A DNA stretch of 64,000 bases from Anaerolinea thermophila UNI-1 (GTDB taxonomy: Bacteria > Chloroflexota > Anaerolineae > Anaerolineales > Anaerolineaceae): NCBI RefSeq assembly GCF_000199675.1, contig NC_014960.1, positions 2,480,001 through 2,544,000 of the forward strand. Reading direction: 5' to 3'. Under the pieces are notes generated by a model. It was not told the DNA's origin, did not search any database, and saw only the letters and a program-made list of their open reading frames with translations. The number at the start of each line of letters is the position of its first letter. Within the stretch, counting starts at the first letter, position 1. Positions 17,904-26,178 of this stretch are shown here, piece by piece. A program made the position numbers and the translations under genes.

Positions 17904-19810
17904 CAGTAAATTGAGGTGAACTCCGTTGGCGGGGTGCTGCGAATAGCCGCACCGGGGATAGTTTCGTCCAGGAGATTAATCAGGGTATGCGTATCCCCTT
18001 CCTGAGCAAGTCTTAAGACCTGTTCCACCAGGCTGCGTAATTCCTCCCCGCTCAATTCAGGGGTCTCGCTGTTGACCCGGAAAATTTCGGGATGTTCTGT
18101 CCTTTCAATGGGAACCCCTTCATCCCACAAGTCTTCGCTCAATTTCTCGCCCGGGCGGATACCGGTAAAGACAATTTCGATATCCTTTCCCGGTTCCAAT
18201 CCTGAGAGGCGAATTAAGTCCTCTGCCAGATCGAGAATTCGAATCTGTTCTCCCATATTGAGGACAAACGTCTCGCCACCTTCTCCCATTGCCGAGGCTT
18301 GCAGGACCAGATGCACCGCTTCCGGAATGGTCATGAAATACCGTCGCATCTCTGGATGGGTGACCGTGACCGGACCTCCACGGGCGATTTGGCGCTTGAA
18401 CAGAGGCACCACACTCCCACGACTTCCCAGTACGTTGCCAAAACGCACGACGGAATACGACCTCCCGGAACGACGCGCCGCATCCAGCACAATCATCTCA
18501 GCCAAGCGCTTGGTGGCACCCATGATATTGGCAGGGCGAATCGCCTTATCTGTAGAAACCATCACCAAGCGCTCCACGCCGCTTTCCAGGGCAGCGCTGA
18601 CTACATTCATGGTACCCAGCACATTATTGGTCACGGCTTCTTCCACATTTAATTCCATCAAAGGCACATGCTTATGCGCAGCGGCGTGAAAGACAATCTC
18701 GGGACGATGACGCAGGAAAACATTCCGAATACGCCCATAATCGCGCACATCGGCAATCACAGGGCGAAAGAGCAGGGACGGAAAATTCTCCCGCAGTTCC
18801 ATGAGGGCTTCAAAGATGCTGTTTTCGCCATGACCAAGCAGAATTAACTCGCTGGGTCCCCAACGGGCAACCTGCCGACACAGTTCCCGACCAATGGAAC
18901 CACCAGCGCCGGTAATCAGTACCACTTTCCCCGAAAGGGTTGCGCCGACAAGGGATTCGTCTATCTGCACAGGGTTACGCCGCAAGAGGTCGGTAATGTC
19001 TACTTCGCGGAGACGGCTGACACTTACCGTTCCTCCCAGCAATTCATAAATTCCGGGCATGGTGCGGAAAGGCACCCCTTTGGCGCGGCAGGCATCCGCT
19101 ACCAGACGCACCACCCGCCCTGCCGCCGAAGGAATAGCAATGATAACCTGTTGAGCCCGGGTTTGATCGATGACCTTTTCCAGATCGCTCAAAGTGCCAA
19201 CAACCGGCACACCATAAATTTGCTGTCGTTGTTTGGCTGGATTGTCATCCAGGAAGCCTATCGGGATCAAATTCAGTTGAGGATTTTTCTGCAATTCCCG
19301 CACCACCAGCGCGCCGGCATCCCCAGCGCCAACAATTAACACCTTCTGAGGTTGACGAAGTCCCGCGCCTTCCTGAATTGCCTGGTTAATGCGACTTTCT
19401 GCTAATAAACGCAGGGTAAAACGCAATCCACCTGCTGCAAACACGGAAAGGAAGAAATCAATAATCAGCACCGAACGGGGGAAGCCCACAAAAAGGCGGA
19501 AGGAAGTCAGAGCAATCATGGTAGCCGCAAGCAACGCCGAAGCGGTTACTGAGGCAGCCACCACCATCAGGGCTTCGCGGATGCTGGCATAAATCCACAT
19601 GCGGCGGTATAAACCAAAGAAGTAATACACCAGAGGTTTGATGATTAACGCCGCTCCCGCCATCCAGTAAGCCGAGGGAAGGTAAAAGAAAAAGAAATTT
19701 CCCAGTTCAAAGCGAAGCGCGTAACTTCCCAAAACAGAAAGCACGATCAATAGTAGATCGCCTATCAAGAGGTAACGGTTTCTTACACTGGGTACAGGTT
19801 TGGAGCGCAT
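17903..19810 (-). CDS. CapD/FlaA1-type membrane UDP-sugar 4,6-dehydratase
   Basis: This 635-aa protein has four N-terminal membrane helices (about 15-135), then a first Rossmann segment (VLIVGAGDAG near 160). The catalytic extended-SDR dehydratase domain begins at VLITGAGGSIGRE near 300. It contains HAAAHKHVP and the active-site STDKAIRP segment that replaces Tyr-x3-Lys in this class, and RFGNVLGSRGSV. Such enzymes make UDP-4-keto-6-deoxy sugars for polysaccharides. The ATG at 19810 is chosen because AAGGGA lies 7 nt upstream; an ATG 21 nt earlier overlaps the sugar-transferase gene. Confidence 0.92.
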   Translation of the reverse strand: MRSKPVPSVRNRYLLIGDLLLIVLSVLGSYALRFELGNFFFFYLPSAYWMAGAALIIKPLVYYFFGLYRRMWIYASIREALMVVAASVTASALLAATMIALTSFRLFVGFPRSVLIIDFFLSVFAAGGLRFTLRLLAESRINQAIQEGAGLRQPQKVLIVGAGDAGALVVRELQKNPQLNLIPIGFLDDNPAKQRQQIYGVPVVGTLSDLEKVIDQTRAQQVIIAIPSAAGRVVRLVADACRAKGVPFRTMPGIYELLGGTVSVSRLREVDITDLLRRNPVQIDESLVGATLSGKVVLITGAGGSIGRELCRQVARWGPSELILLGHGENSIFEALMELRENFPSLLFRPVIADVRDYGRIRNVFLRHRPEIVFHAAAHKHVPLMELNVEEAVTNNVLGTMNVVSAALESGVERLVMVSTDKAIRPANIMGATKRLAEMIVLDAARRSGRSYSVVRFGNVLGSRGSVVPLFKRQIARGGPVTVTHPEMRRYFMTIPEAVHLVLQASAMGEGGETFVLNMGEQIRILDLAEDLIRLSGLEPGKDIEIVFTGIRPGEKLSEDLWDEGVPIERTEHPEIFRVNSETPELSGEELRSLVEQVLRLAQEGDTHTLINLLDETIPGAAIRSTPPTEFTSIY

Positions 19811-19811
19811 C

Positions 19812-21221
19812 TTACTGTCCCTTGAATCCAACCACCGTGCCTACTGTGCGAAGAAGAATGAGTAAGTCGAGCAGAAGGTTACGATGCATGATGTAATACA
19901 AATCATACTCCAGTTTTATAGCCGTATCTTCTACCGTAGCGGCATAGCCAAAATTGACCTGCGCCCAGCCAGTAATGCCGGGCTTGACCAGCAAACGCGC
20001 CCGATAAAAAGGCACTTTCTTCTGAAGAGACTGTACCAATTCCAGTCGCTCTGCGCGGGGACCCACCAGGCTCATCTCACCCCGCAGGACATTGATGAAT
20101 TGCGGAAGTTCATCCAGGTGGCTCTTGCGTAAAATTTTGCCCACGCGGGTGATGCGTTCATCGTTCTCCACCGTTACCCGGGCTTTTCCATCTTTCTCGG
20201 CATCCTGACGCATGGTACGGAATTTGTAAATGGTATATTCCTTCCCGTTTTTTCCTACGCGAGTCTGGGTAAATACCACCGGAGAGCCGCTATCCAGCCA
20301 GATTGCCAGGGCAATGAAGGGGTAAAGAACAAGGGTGATGAGCGTGCCCACCAGGCCACCCAAAATGTCCAGAATACGCTTGCTCATCTCATAGAAAGAA
20401 TCGGTATGGGCATAGTCCACAAAACTGCGCAAAATCCACTCGGTTGGCAGGAGAAAGATGGGAACACGCCCCAACAAACGTTCATAGGCTGAGATCATGG
20501 TGGTAATTTGCACACCTCGTTCCTGCGCGTCCACCAGAACACGGAATGTCTCGGGACGTAAATCTCCGGAAATGGCAAAGATAAGATCCGTAATCTGGTA
20601 TTTCTCGATCAATTCCAGAAGCCGAGAAGAATCTCCAATGACAGGCAAGCCAGCAATCTCTGTACCTACCTTCTCCGGATCGTCATCAATAAAGCCAATG
20701 ATCTGAAAAGGTTGAGGACGAATGCTGTTCACCACATTCGCTAAAGTAGTACCGGCCACCCCGGCGCCCACAATAAGAACCCGGCGCAAAAATTCAGGAG
20801 CCGTGAAAACACGGATGTATAAGAAACGCCATCCGAGGGTTAGAAGAGTCACCGCGGCAATATACACCGCCACACCCACGCGGGGCATATCCCCCGGAGT
20901 GGAAAAGAAAAAGACAAAAAGGTAAAGCATCAACCCCACACCGGCGGCGATCAAAATCCCTTTGACCGTTTCATCCTTCCGTCCGGCGCGGCGAATGTCG
21001 TACATCTCAATATTTAAGAGCAGCCAACCTAACGGAAGCAGGAAAAACCATCGCGGGATACGCTGCATGAGAAGTTGGGAGAAGTCCAGCCAGTCCCGCT
21101 GTCCCCAGGCAACCAGCGCAATTACCAGAGCCAGCAGGGCTACAATGAAATCTCCAATCACAAGAATAGTTCGTCGTTCCTCAGGACGAAGCCGCCAGCG
21201 CGAGTATTCTCTTTCCATCAT
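19812..21221 (-). CDS. Polyprenyl-phosphate sugar-1-phosphate transferase (WbaP/CpsE type)
   Basis: This enzyme starts exopolysaccharide synthesis by moving a sugar phosphate from a nucleotide sugar to undecaprenyl phosphate. The 469-aa protein has four or five N-terminal helices, a CoA-binding-like Rossmann part (VLIVGAGVAG), a re-entrant helix, and the catalytic domain with YKFRTMRQDAE, GKILRKSHLDELPQ, LRGEMSLVGPRAER and KPGITGWAQV. Two adjacent ATGs are possible (21221 and 21218); the first overlaps the glycosyltransferase stop in ATGA form and GAGG lies just upstream. It is the committing enzyme of this cluster. Confidence 0.94.
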   Translation of the reverse strand: MMEREYSRWRLRPEERRTILVIGDFIVALLALVIALVAWGQRDWLDFSQLLMQRIPRWFFLLPLGWLLLNIEMYDIRRAGRKDETVKGILIAAGVGLMLYLFVFFFSTPGDMPRVGVAVYIAAVTLLTLGWRFLYIRVFTAPEFLRRVLIVGAGVAGTTLANVVNSIRPQPFQIIGFIDDDPEKVGTEIAGLPVIGDSSRLLELIEKYQITDLIFAISGDLRPETFRVLVDAQERGVQITTMISAYERLLGRVPIFLLPTEWILRSFVDYAHTDSFYEMSKRILDILGGLVGTLITLVLYPFIALAIWLDSGSPVVFTQTRVGKNGKEYTIYKFRTMRQDAEKDGKARVTVENDERITRVGKILRKSHLDELPQFINVLRGEMSLVGPRAERLELVQSLQKKVPFYRARLLVKPGITGWAQVNFGYAATVEDTAIKLEYDLYYIMHRNLLLDLLILLRTVGTVVGFKGQ

Positions 21222-22198
21222 TTCCTCATCATGCTCCAGAGAAATCCACTCCCCCAGGATACATGCATGACCATAATCGCCAGGGGGATGCCAATTCCAA
21301 GCCACACATCTTTTTTACGCCATGCAACCGGCAGAGCGCCCAACCAGAGCGCAAGCAAGTATACCCCGATTTCCGCCACCAAAAAAAGCCATAGCGGACG
21401 AAAGAAAACACCGGAAATCAAAAGGACCAGAAGACTAAGCACAAATAATGGGGGTAATGCCTGACGCCAGCGCAGGGTTTCCGGATAGCGGCGCAACATG
21501 CGCCACTTCCAGTATCCGTAACGAAAATACTGTTTTGCCAGCGCAGATAATGTATTACGGGCAAAATAAATGGAGCGAATCGCAGGGTCAAGATAAATTT
21601 TGCCTCCCTGTTTCCGAATACGGGCATTCAACTCGTAATCTTCATTGGTGAGAAGCGTTTCGTCATAAAATCCAACGCGTGCAAGTGTTTCCCGGCGAAA
21701 GGCACCAAAGGGAACCGTATCCACCAAAGCCGGTTGGGACGTAAAACGATATAACGCATCCCCAACTCCCAAGGGATGGCCTGCTGCCGCGGCAATGGCA
21801 CGGGCAATCCAGCCTTCTCCACTGGGCTGGATTTGCCAAACGCCCCCCACATTTTCCCCTTTGCCTGCCTGCAGGGCTTCTACACAGCGTTCAAGGTAAT
21901 CTGGCGCGGGGATACAATGAGCATCCAGACGGACAATGATCTCTCCGGTAGACACTTCAAGGGCACGGTTCAACCCTGAAGGAATGTGCCGTTTGGGATT
22001 ATCCACCACTCGCACGGTCAGTTCAGCGTGTTCTTGAAGATAGTTCTGGATAACCTGACGGGTGGCATCGGTGGACATGCCATCGGCAATGATGACTTCA
22101 AAAGCCTTTGTTCCAACTGTTTGCTGGCGCAAAGCCTCCAAAAGATGGGCAATGGTTCGTTCCTCGTTGTAGCAGGGCACAATGACAGAAATTTTCAC
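21218..22198 (-). CDS. Family 2 glycosyltransferase, membrane-anchored
   Basis: The 326-aa protein opens with the GT-A fold of family 2: SVIVPCYNEERTI, ADGMSTDAT and the DxD-like RLDAHC. TNEDYELNARIRKQG follows as the likely acceptor/catalytic region, and three C-terminal membrane helices (about 235-320) end the chain. A GTG at 22198 overlaps the histidine-kinase stop (GTGA) and has GGAGGG 8 nt upstream, so it is preferred over the longer open frame. The sugar it transfers cannot be read from sequence. Confidence 0.92.
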   Translation of the reverse strand: MKISVIVPCYNEERTIAHLLEALRQQTVGTKAFEVIIADGMSTDATRQVIQNYLQEHAELTVRVVDNPKRHIPSGLNRALEVSTGEIIVRLDAHCIPAPDYLERCVEALQAGKGENVGGVWQIQPSGEGWIARAIAAAAGHPLGVGDALYRFTSQPALVDTVPFGAFRRETLARVGFYDETLLTNEDYELNARIRKQGGKIYLDPAIRSIYFARNTLSALAKQYFRYGYWKWRMLRRYPETLRWRQALPPLFVLSLLVLLISGVFFRPLWLFLVAEIGVYLLALWLGALPVAWRKKDVWLGIGIPLAIMVMHVSWGSGFLWSMMRK

Positions 22199-23631
22199 TC
22201 CCGCTTCCCTCCCTGATGTTCTCGGTGCACCTCGCTCCCCTGCAGAGGTAAAACCAGAGTAAAACAACTCCCCTTCCCTACTTCACTGTACAAACGCACC
22301 TCTCCCCCATGCGCGCGAAGAATTTCCCGCACGATAGGAAGCCCCAAGCCAGAACTCTGTTCGCCATCCTGACTGCGGGAAGGATTGCCGCGATAAAAGC
22401 GCTCGAAAATCCGCGTTTGCTCTTCGGGGGAAATCCCCTTGCCGGTGTCCTGAACTTCCAGAAGCAAATGACCTTCCTCTACTTTCCCGCGCAACACAAT
22501 CGTTCCACCTGCAGGTGTATATTTCAAGGCATTATCCATCAAGTTAGCAAGAGCCTGCATCAAACGCTCGCCATCAGCGAACAACACAGGCAAGGAAGCA
22601 TCTTCCAGGCGTAATATCACCCCTGCTTTCTGTGCCAGCGGGGAAAACCGGCGCACTGTTTCCCTTAACAAATCCTGGGGATCTACCTTTTCAAATACCA
22701 GATCGGCAGTGCCAGCGTCAAAACGCGCCAGGGTCAATAAGTCCAGCACCAAACGGTACATTCTTGAGGCTTCGTTGTAAATCACAGTGGCTGCATTCCT
22801 GAGGGTTTCGGGGCTTTGGGCGGTACCATCCAGAATGGCTTGGGCAAACCCCTGAATTGCGGTAAGCGGGGTCTTCAAATCATGGGATACGTTGGCAATG
22901 AAATCCCGCTGAGCCCGCTGACCCGCCTGGACTTTGCGCATCATTTCATTTAAGGAATGCGCCAGTTCGCGCACTTCCTGAGGTCCTTCTTCAGATACCC
23001 CAACGGCTTTCCCTTCTGCCAGTTGAGCGGCTTCTTTCTGCATCTTTTGCAATGGTCGGGCAATCCAGGCACCCATGGCTAATGCCAGAACCACCGAAAG
23101 GCCCAACCCGCAAAGCCCTGCCAGCACTACCGGCATCACCATTTCGTTGCGTATCAGGGTATTGAGCGGAAGGTCCCGGGTTGGCATGGCAACAACCAGA
23201 ATCATTCCTTCTGGTAAGCGCTGGGAAAGGTACAGCCAGCGTTTTCCATTCTGATCACGATATAACCCTGAAGGGACCTCGTTCTCATTCAGGATGATCC
23301 TTCGCAAAGCCAGAAGGGCAATGCCACCTTCCTGGCCTTTTCCCGAATCATAAAACAATTTTCCAGATGGTGAAATAAGAAAATATCGCAAGCCTGTACG
23401 CCGGCTTGCCATTTGAAGTTCTTCTTCAACAGCCTTCATTCCCTGCGGAATTGCCTTCTCCAACTGCGGCGTGGCAGTATTGATTGCTTCTCTTAAGCGA
23501 GGTAAACCTGAGCGATACACCAGTGGGTTGCGCAAAAACGCCACCAGCAAGGTCACCGCCACCACACCAATGGATACACCAATGAGCAGAGCATAACTCA
23601 ACCATAAACGGGAACGCAGGGATGAAAACAT
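22195..23631 (-). CDS. Sensor histidine kinase
   Basis: This 478-aa membrane kinase has helices at about 10-32 and 165-190 flanking an extracytoplasmic sensor region of roughly 130 residues. A HAMP linker, the phosphoacceptor motif NVSHDLKTPLTAIQGF, N box NLMDNALKYT, G1 DTGKGI, F box IFERFYRG and G2 SGLGLPI follow. All catalytic motifs are intact. The ATG at 23631 lies 4 nt after the response-regulator stop. The pair sits in the middle of a surface-polysaccharide operon, so the likely output is control of that operon or of envelope stress; this is inference from position. Confidence 0.95.
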   Translation of the reverse strand: MFSSLRSRLWLSYALLIGVSIGVVAVTLLVAFLRNPLVYRSGLPRLREAINTATPQLEKAIPQGMKAVEEELQMASRRTGLRYFLISPSGKLFYDSGKGQEGGIALLALRRIILNENEVPSGLYRDQNGKRWLYLSQRLPEGMILVVAMPTRDLPLNTLIRNEMVMPVVLAGLCGLGLSVVLALAMGAWIARPLQKMQKEAAQLAEGKAVGVSEEGPQEVRELAHSLNEMMRKVQAGQRAQRDFIANVSHDLKTPLTAIQGFAQAILDGTAQSPETLRNAATVIYNEASRMYRLVLDLLTLARFDAGTADLVFEKVDPQDLLRETVRRFSPLAQKAGVILRLEDASLPVLFADGERLMQALANLMDNALKYTPAGGTIVLRGKVEEGHLLLEVQDTGKGISPEEQTRIFERFYRGNPSRSQDGEQSSGLGLPIVREILRAHGGEVRLYSEVGKGSCFTLVLPLQGSEVHREHQGGKRE

Positions 23632-23635
23632 GTCC

Positions 23636-24316
23636 TCAACCCACCAGTTTATAGCCAACACCGGTAACCGTTTCAATCGTCACCCCGGAATCGGCTAATT
23701 TGCGACGCAACTGGGCAATATGCACATCCACGGTGCGGGTTTGCCCGTAAAAATCAAAACCCCAGGCTTTTTCGAGCAATTGTTCGCGGCTTAAAACTCT
23801 GCCTGCATTGCGGGCAAGGACACAAAGCACCTCAAATTCCTGCGCTCTCAAAGGAATGAGGTAATCTCCATTGCGGACTTCATACCTTGCTGGATCAACG
23901 ACGATATTACCTATACGAATAACATTCTGGTCTTCGTGAGTCTGATGGCGGGTACGCCGCAAAATGGCTTTGACCCGTGCAACCAGTTCCCGTGGATTGA
24001 AAGGCTTGGTCATGTAATCATCCGCGCCCAGTTCCAAGCCCAAAATTTTATCGTAATCTTCGTCCCGCGCGGTCAGCATCAAAATGGGCAAAGGGTCGTT
24101 CTGGGCGCGGAGTTGTTTACAAACTTCAAAACCATCCAATTCTGGCAACATGACATCCAGAATCATCAGGTCGGGAGGGGATTTTTTGAGCATCTCCAGA
24201 GCAGTCACGCCATCTCCCGCCGATTGCACCCGGAATCCTTCGCGCTCCAGGTACATCCGACACAGCGAGACGATGCTGGGCTCATCATCCACCAGAAGGA
24301 TTAACTCGCTCGTCAT
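23636..24316 (-). CDS. OmpR/PhoB-family response regulator
   Basis: The 226-aa protein has a receiver domain with the acidic pair in LLVDDEPS, the phosphoacceptor Asp in LMILDVMLPELDG, the Thr/Lys of MLTAR and MTKPFNP, and a winged-helix DNA-binding domain from about 130 (RAQEFEVLCVLARNAGRVLSR...VDVHIAQLRRKL...VGYKLVG). It pairs with the next gene. It begins 3 nt after the ridA stop with no strong ribosome-binding site, suggesting coupling to ridA translation. Confidence 0.96.
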   Translation of the reverse strand: MTSELILLVDDEPSIVSLCRMYLEREGFRVQSAGDGVTALEMLKKSPPDLMILDVMLPELDGFEVCKQLRAQNDPLPILMLTARDEDYDKILGLELGADDYMTKPFNPRELVARVKAILRRTRHQTHEDQNVIRIGNIVVDPARYEVRNGDYLIPLRAQEFEVLCVLARNAGRVLSREQLLEKAWGFDFYGQTRTVDVHIAQLRRKLADSGVTIETVTGVGYKLVG

Positions 24317-24319
24317 GAG

Positions 24320-24748
24320 TTAGTCGCAGCAGTCCTGATGACAACAACAGCACTCGGGTGCCAGGGCAATGGCTTCGATCTCTATCGCGGCATTTTTGGG
24401 AAGTGCCGCCACCTGAAATGCAGAGCGGGCAGGCGGATTGACGGTGAAATACTCGGCATAAATCGAATTCAAGCGGGCAAAATCATTGATGTCCTTCAGG
24501 AAAACCGTCACTTTCACCACCTGGTCCAGCGTGGAGCCAGCCGCTTCAACCAGATTCTTCAAATTGTTCAACGCCTGACGGCATTCGGCTTCAAATCCAC
24601 CTTCCACCAGTTGATTGGTCGCCGGATCCAGTCCTAACTGACCGGAAATAAAAATCAACCCTCCCCCTTTCACTGCCGGAGAATACGGAGCCAGGGCTTT
24701 GGGGGCTTTTTCTGAAGTGTAAATGCGTTTCTCGTCACTGCAACACAT
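24320..24748 (-). CDS. ridA: RidA-family enamine/imine deaminase with terminal cysteine clusters
   Basis: RidA hydrolyses reactive 2-aminoacrylate and related enamines released by PLP enzymes. The 142-aa protein has the full fold: SPAVKGGGLIFISGQLG, the KVTVFLKDINDF segment, the catalytic Arg108 in NPPARSAFQV, and IEIEAIAL. Unusually it begins MCCSD and ends ECCCCHQDCCD, giving eight terminal cysteines (2, 3, 133-136, 140, 141) outside the normal fold. Typical RidA proteins stop at the IEIEAIA strand. The tail could bind a metal or form disulfides; no function is known to me. AAGGGAG lies 6 nt before the ATG. It heads the regulator/polysaccharide cluster. Confidence 0.93.
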   Translation of the reverse strand: MCCSDEKRIYTSEKAPKALAPYSPAVKGGGLIFISGQLGLDPATNQLVEGGFEAECRQALNNLKNLVEAAGSTLDQVVKVTVFLKDINDFARLNSIYAEYFTVNPPARSAFQVAALPKNAAIEIEAIALAPECCCCHQDCCD

Positions 24749-24761
24749 AGCATACTCCCTT

Positions 24762-24776
24762 GAAAGAAAATCTTTC
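24762..24776. promoter_or_regulatory. Palindrome upstream of ridA
   Basis: GAAAGA-AAA-TCTTTC is a perfect 6-bp-arm palindrome about 14 nt before the ridA start, between a possible -10 (TAGAAT on the minus strand) and the ribosome-binding site. It may be an operator; low information content. Confidence 0.35.
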
Positions 24777-24848
24777 TTTGATTCTAATCTATTTTGGAAT
24801 ATGGAAGGAAAAGCAAAGCGCCCTGGTTTGTGGCTCGAATATTGGATT

Positions 24849-24856
24849 CGCAGATT
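24849..24856 (+). repeat. Target-site duplication, left copy
   Basis: CGCAGATT occurs here and again at 26057-26064, directly flanking the insertion sequence. Confidence 0.85.
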
Positions 24857-26056
24857 GACGCTGTAACAAACTTGGTGGAGAAAGGGAAAAAAAGGAAGGG
24901 ATCCTGTAAGATATTGATATCACAACTCCAGGAGCCCTTCCATGAAGATTATACTCCAACTGCCACAGGTAAAACGAAAAAAGCCTGCTCGTCCGAAGCG
25001 CTGTCCATATTGTCAGGGGGAGACATTCCAGCGATGGGGAGTGGAGAAAAGGCGCATCGAGGATGTCAAAGTTCGTCATGTCGAGGTGGTGAGGTATCGA
25101 TGCACACGGTGCAGGCGCACCTTTCGGGACTATCCGGAGGGGGTAGGCAATGGACGGCACAGTGAACGGTTGAAGAAATTGAGTGTGATCCTGTGGTCAC
25201 TGGGATTGAGTTATCGCAGGGTAGCCGGGGTGTTGAGGATCTTTGGGCTGAGGCTCAGTCATATGAGCGGGTGGCGGCATGTACAGGCAGAGGGGGAAAA
25301 GTTGATGGGGGAATTGAAATGGAAAAGCGTGCGGGTGGTGGGGGTAGATGGAGCCTGGGTGGGAGGCAAAGGAGTGATGGTGGCGGTGGATCTGGGAGAT
25401 GGTAGTCTGCTGGAGGTTGCCGAGGTAGACGAGAAAGACAGCCGGGCTCTGTTCACCTGGCTGAAACGGTTGAAAGAGATGCATGACATCGGCGCCATCG
25501 TGAGCGATGATCTGGCGATCTACAAGCAACTGACCGATGAACTGGAGATAGGGCATCAGGTCTGTCAGTTTCATGTGCGGCGCTGGGTAAAGCATGCTTT
25601 GAAGGGGTTACAGGCTGAGTTGGATCCAGCCTGGCAGGGGGTGCTTGAAAAGGTCGAGGAAATCCTGCGCGACCTGCCATTGCATGGAGACCGCCTCTTA
25701 CACCGCCTGTGGAAATCCCTGCCGGGCAGGAGTACACCACCGGAAGGAAAACGCACGCCCCTGGAAAAACTCCGCGACCTGATCCTGCGCTTATCGCGTG
25801 ATTGGCAACGCTATGTGGCTTTCTATGCTGATGTGGGTATTCCCTGGACCAATAATCGCACGGAACAGATGATTGGCAGGCTCAAGAGCCGCGCCCAGCA
25901 AGCCAGGCGATATAAAACCACCGCCGGGTTGCTCCGCGGAAGCACAGTTGCCTGTCAGTTCTGGGCATGAGCCCTCCCGTAATTCCCTCCTCTCCCCCCG
26001 TCTTCTCTCTTCCTTCCTTTTTTCGAAAATTCGCCCACCAATTTTGTTACAGTCTC
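24857..26056 (+). mobile_element. Complete 1200-bp insertion sequence
   Basis: The element is bounded by imperfect terminal inverted repeats: 24857-24878 and 26035-26056 match at 19 of 22 positions, sharing the core CTGTAACAAA-TTGGTGG. An 8-bp direct repeat CGCAGATT abuts both ends. It carries one transposase gene on the plus strand and nothing else. It sits in the intergenic space between divergent ridA and the ABC exporter and interrupts no recognisable gene. The last 86 bp are strongly pyrimidine-rich. Matching ends and an intact duplication suggest a fairly recent insertion. Confidence 0.9.
24942..25970 (+). CDS. DDE transposase with N-terminal zinc ribbon
   Basis: The 342-aa protein starts with a two-CxxC zinc ribbon (CPYC at about 21-24, CTRC at about 54-57) for end recognition. 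A helix-turn-helix-like stretch follows, then an RNase H-like DDE core: first Asp in GVDGAW, second in VSDDLAIY, a CQFHVRRW insertion motif, and the final Glu in NNRTEQMIGRLKSR. The overall type recalls ISL3/IS256-like or MULE-like enzymes, but I cannot fix the family. The coding strand is much richer in G (GGGGG runs) than neighbouring genes, consistent with foreign origin. The frame is intact. Confidence 0.9.
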   Translation: MKIILQLPQVKRKKPARPKRCPYCQGETFQRWGVEKRRIEDVKVRHVEVVRYRCTRCRRTFRDYPEGVGNGRHSERLKKLSVILWSLGLSYRRVAGVLRIFGLRLSHMSGWRHVQAEGEKLMGELKWKSVRVVGVDGAWVGGKGVMVAVDLGDGSLLEVAEVDEKDSRALFTWLKRLKEMHDIGAIVSDDLAIYKQLTDELEIGHQVCQFHVRRWVKHALKGLQAELDPAWQGVLEKVEEILRDLPLHGDRLLHRLWKSLPGRSTPPEGKRTPLEKLRDLILRLSRDWQRYVAFYADVGIPWTNNRTEQMIGRLKSRAQQARRYKTTAGLLRGSTVACQFWA

Positions 26057-26064
26057 CGCAGATT
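26057..26064 (+). repeat. Target-site duplication, right copy
   Basis: CGCAGATT, identical to the copy at 24849-24856, directly adjoining the right end of the element. Confidence 0.85.
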
Positions 26065-26106
26065 AACAAAATTTTTATTCTCTCTTTTCCGTGATAAAAT
26101 TTCAGT

Positions 26107-26134
26107 TTGCGCTCTTTGCCGTATAAGGTATACT
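26107..26134 (+). promoter_or_regulatory. Possible promoter of the ABC exporter operon
   Basis: TTGCGC (26107-26112), 16 nt and TATACT (26129-26134) lie 44 nt before the GTG start. The match is moderate. Confidence 0.35.
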
Positions 26135-26178
26135 TGGTGTTTTACAAACGGTCTGAAAGACCGGGAGGAGTTGTTAAC

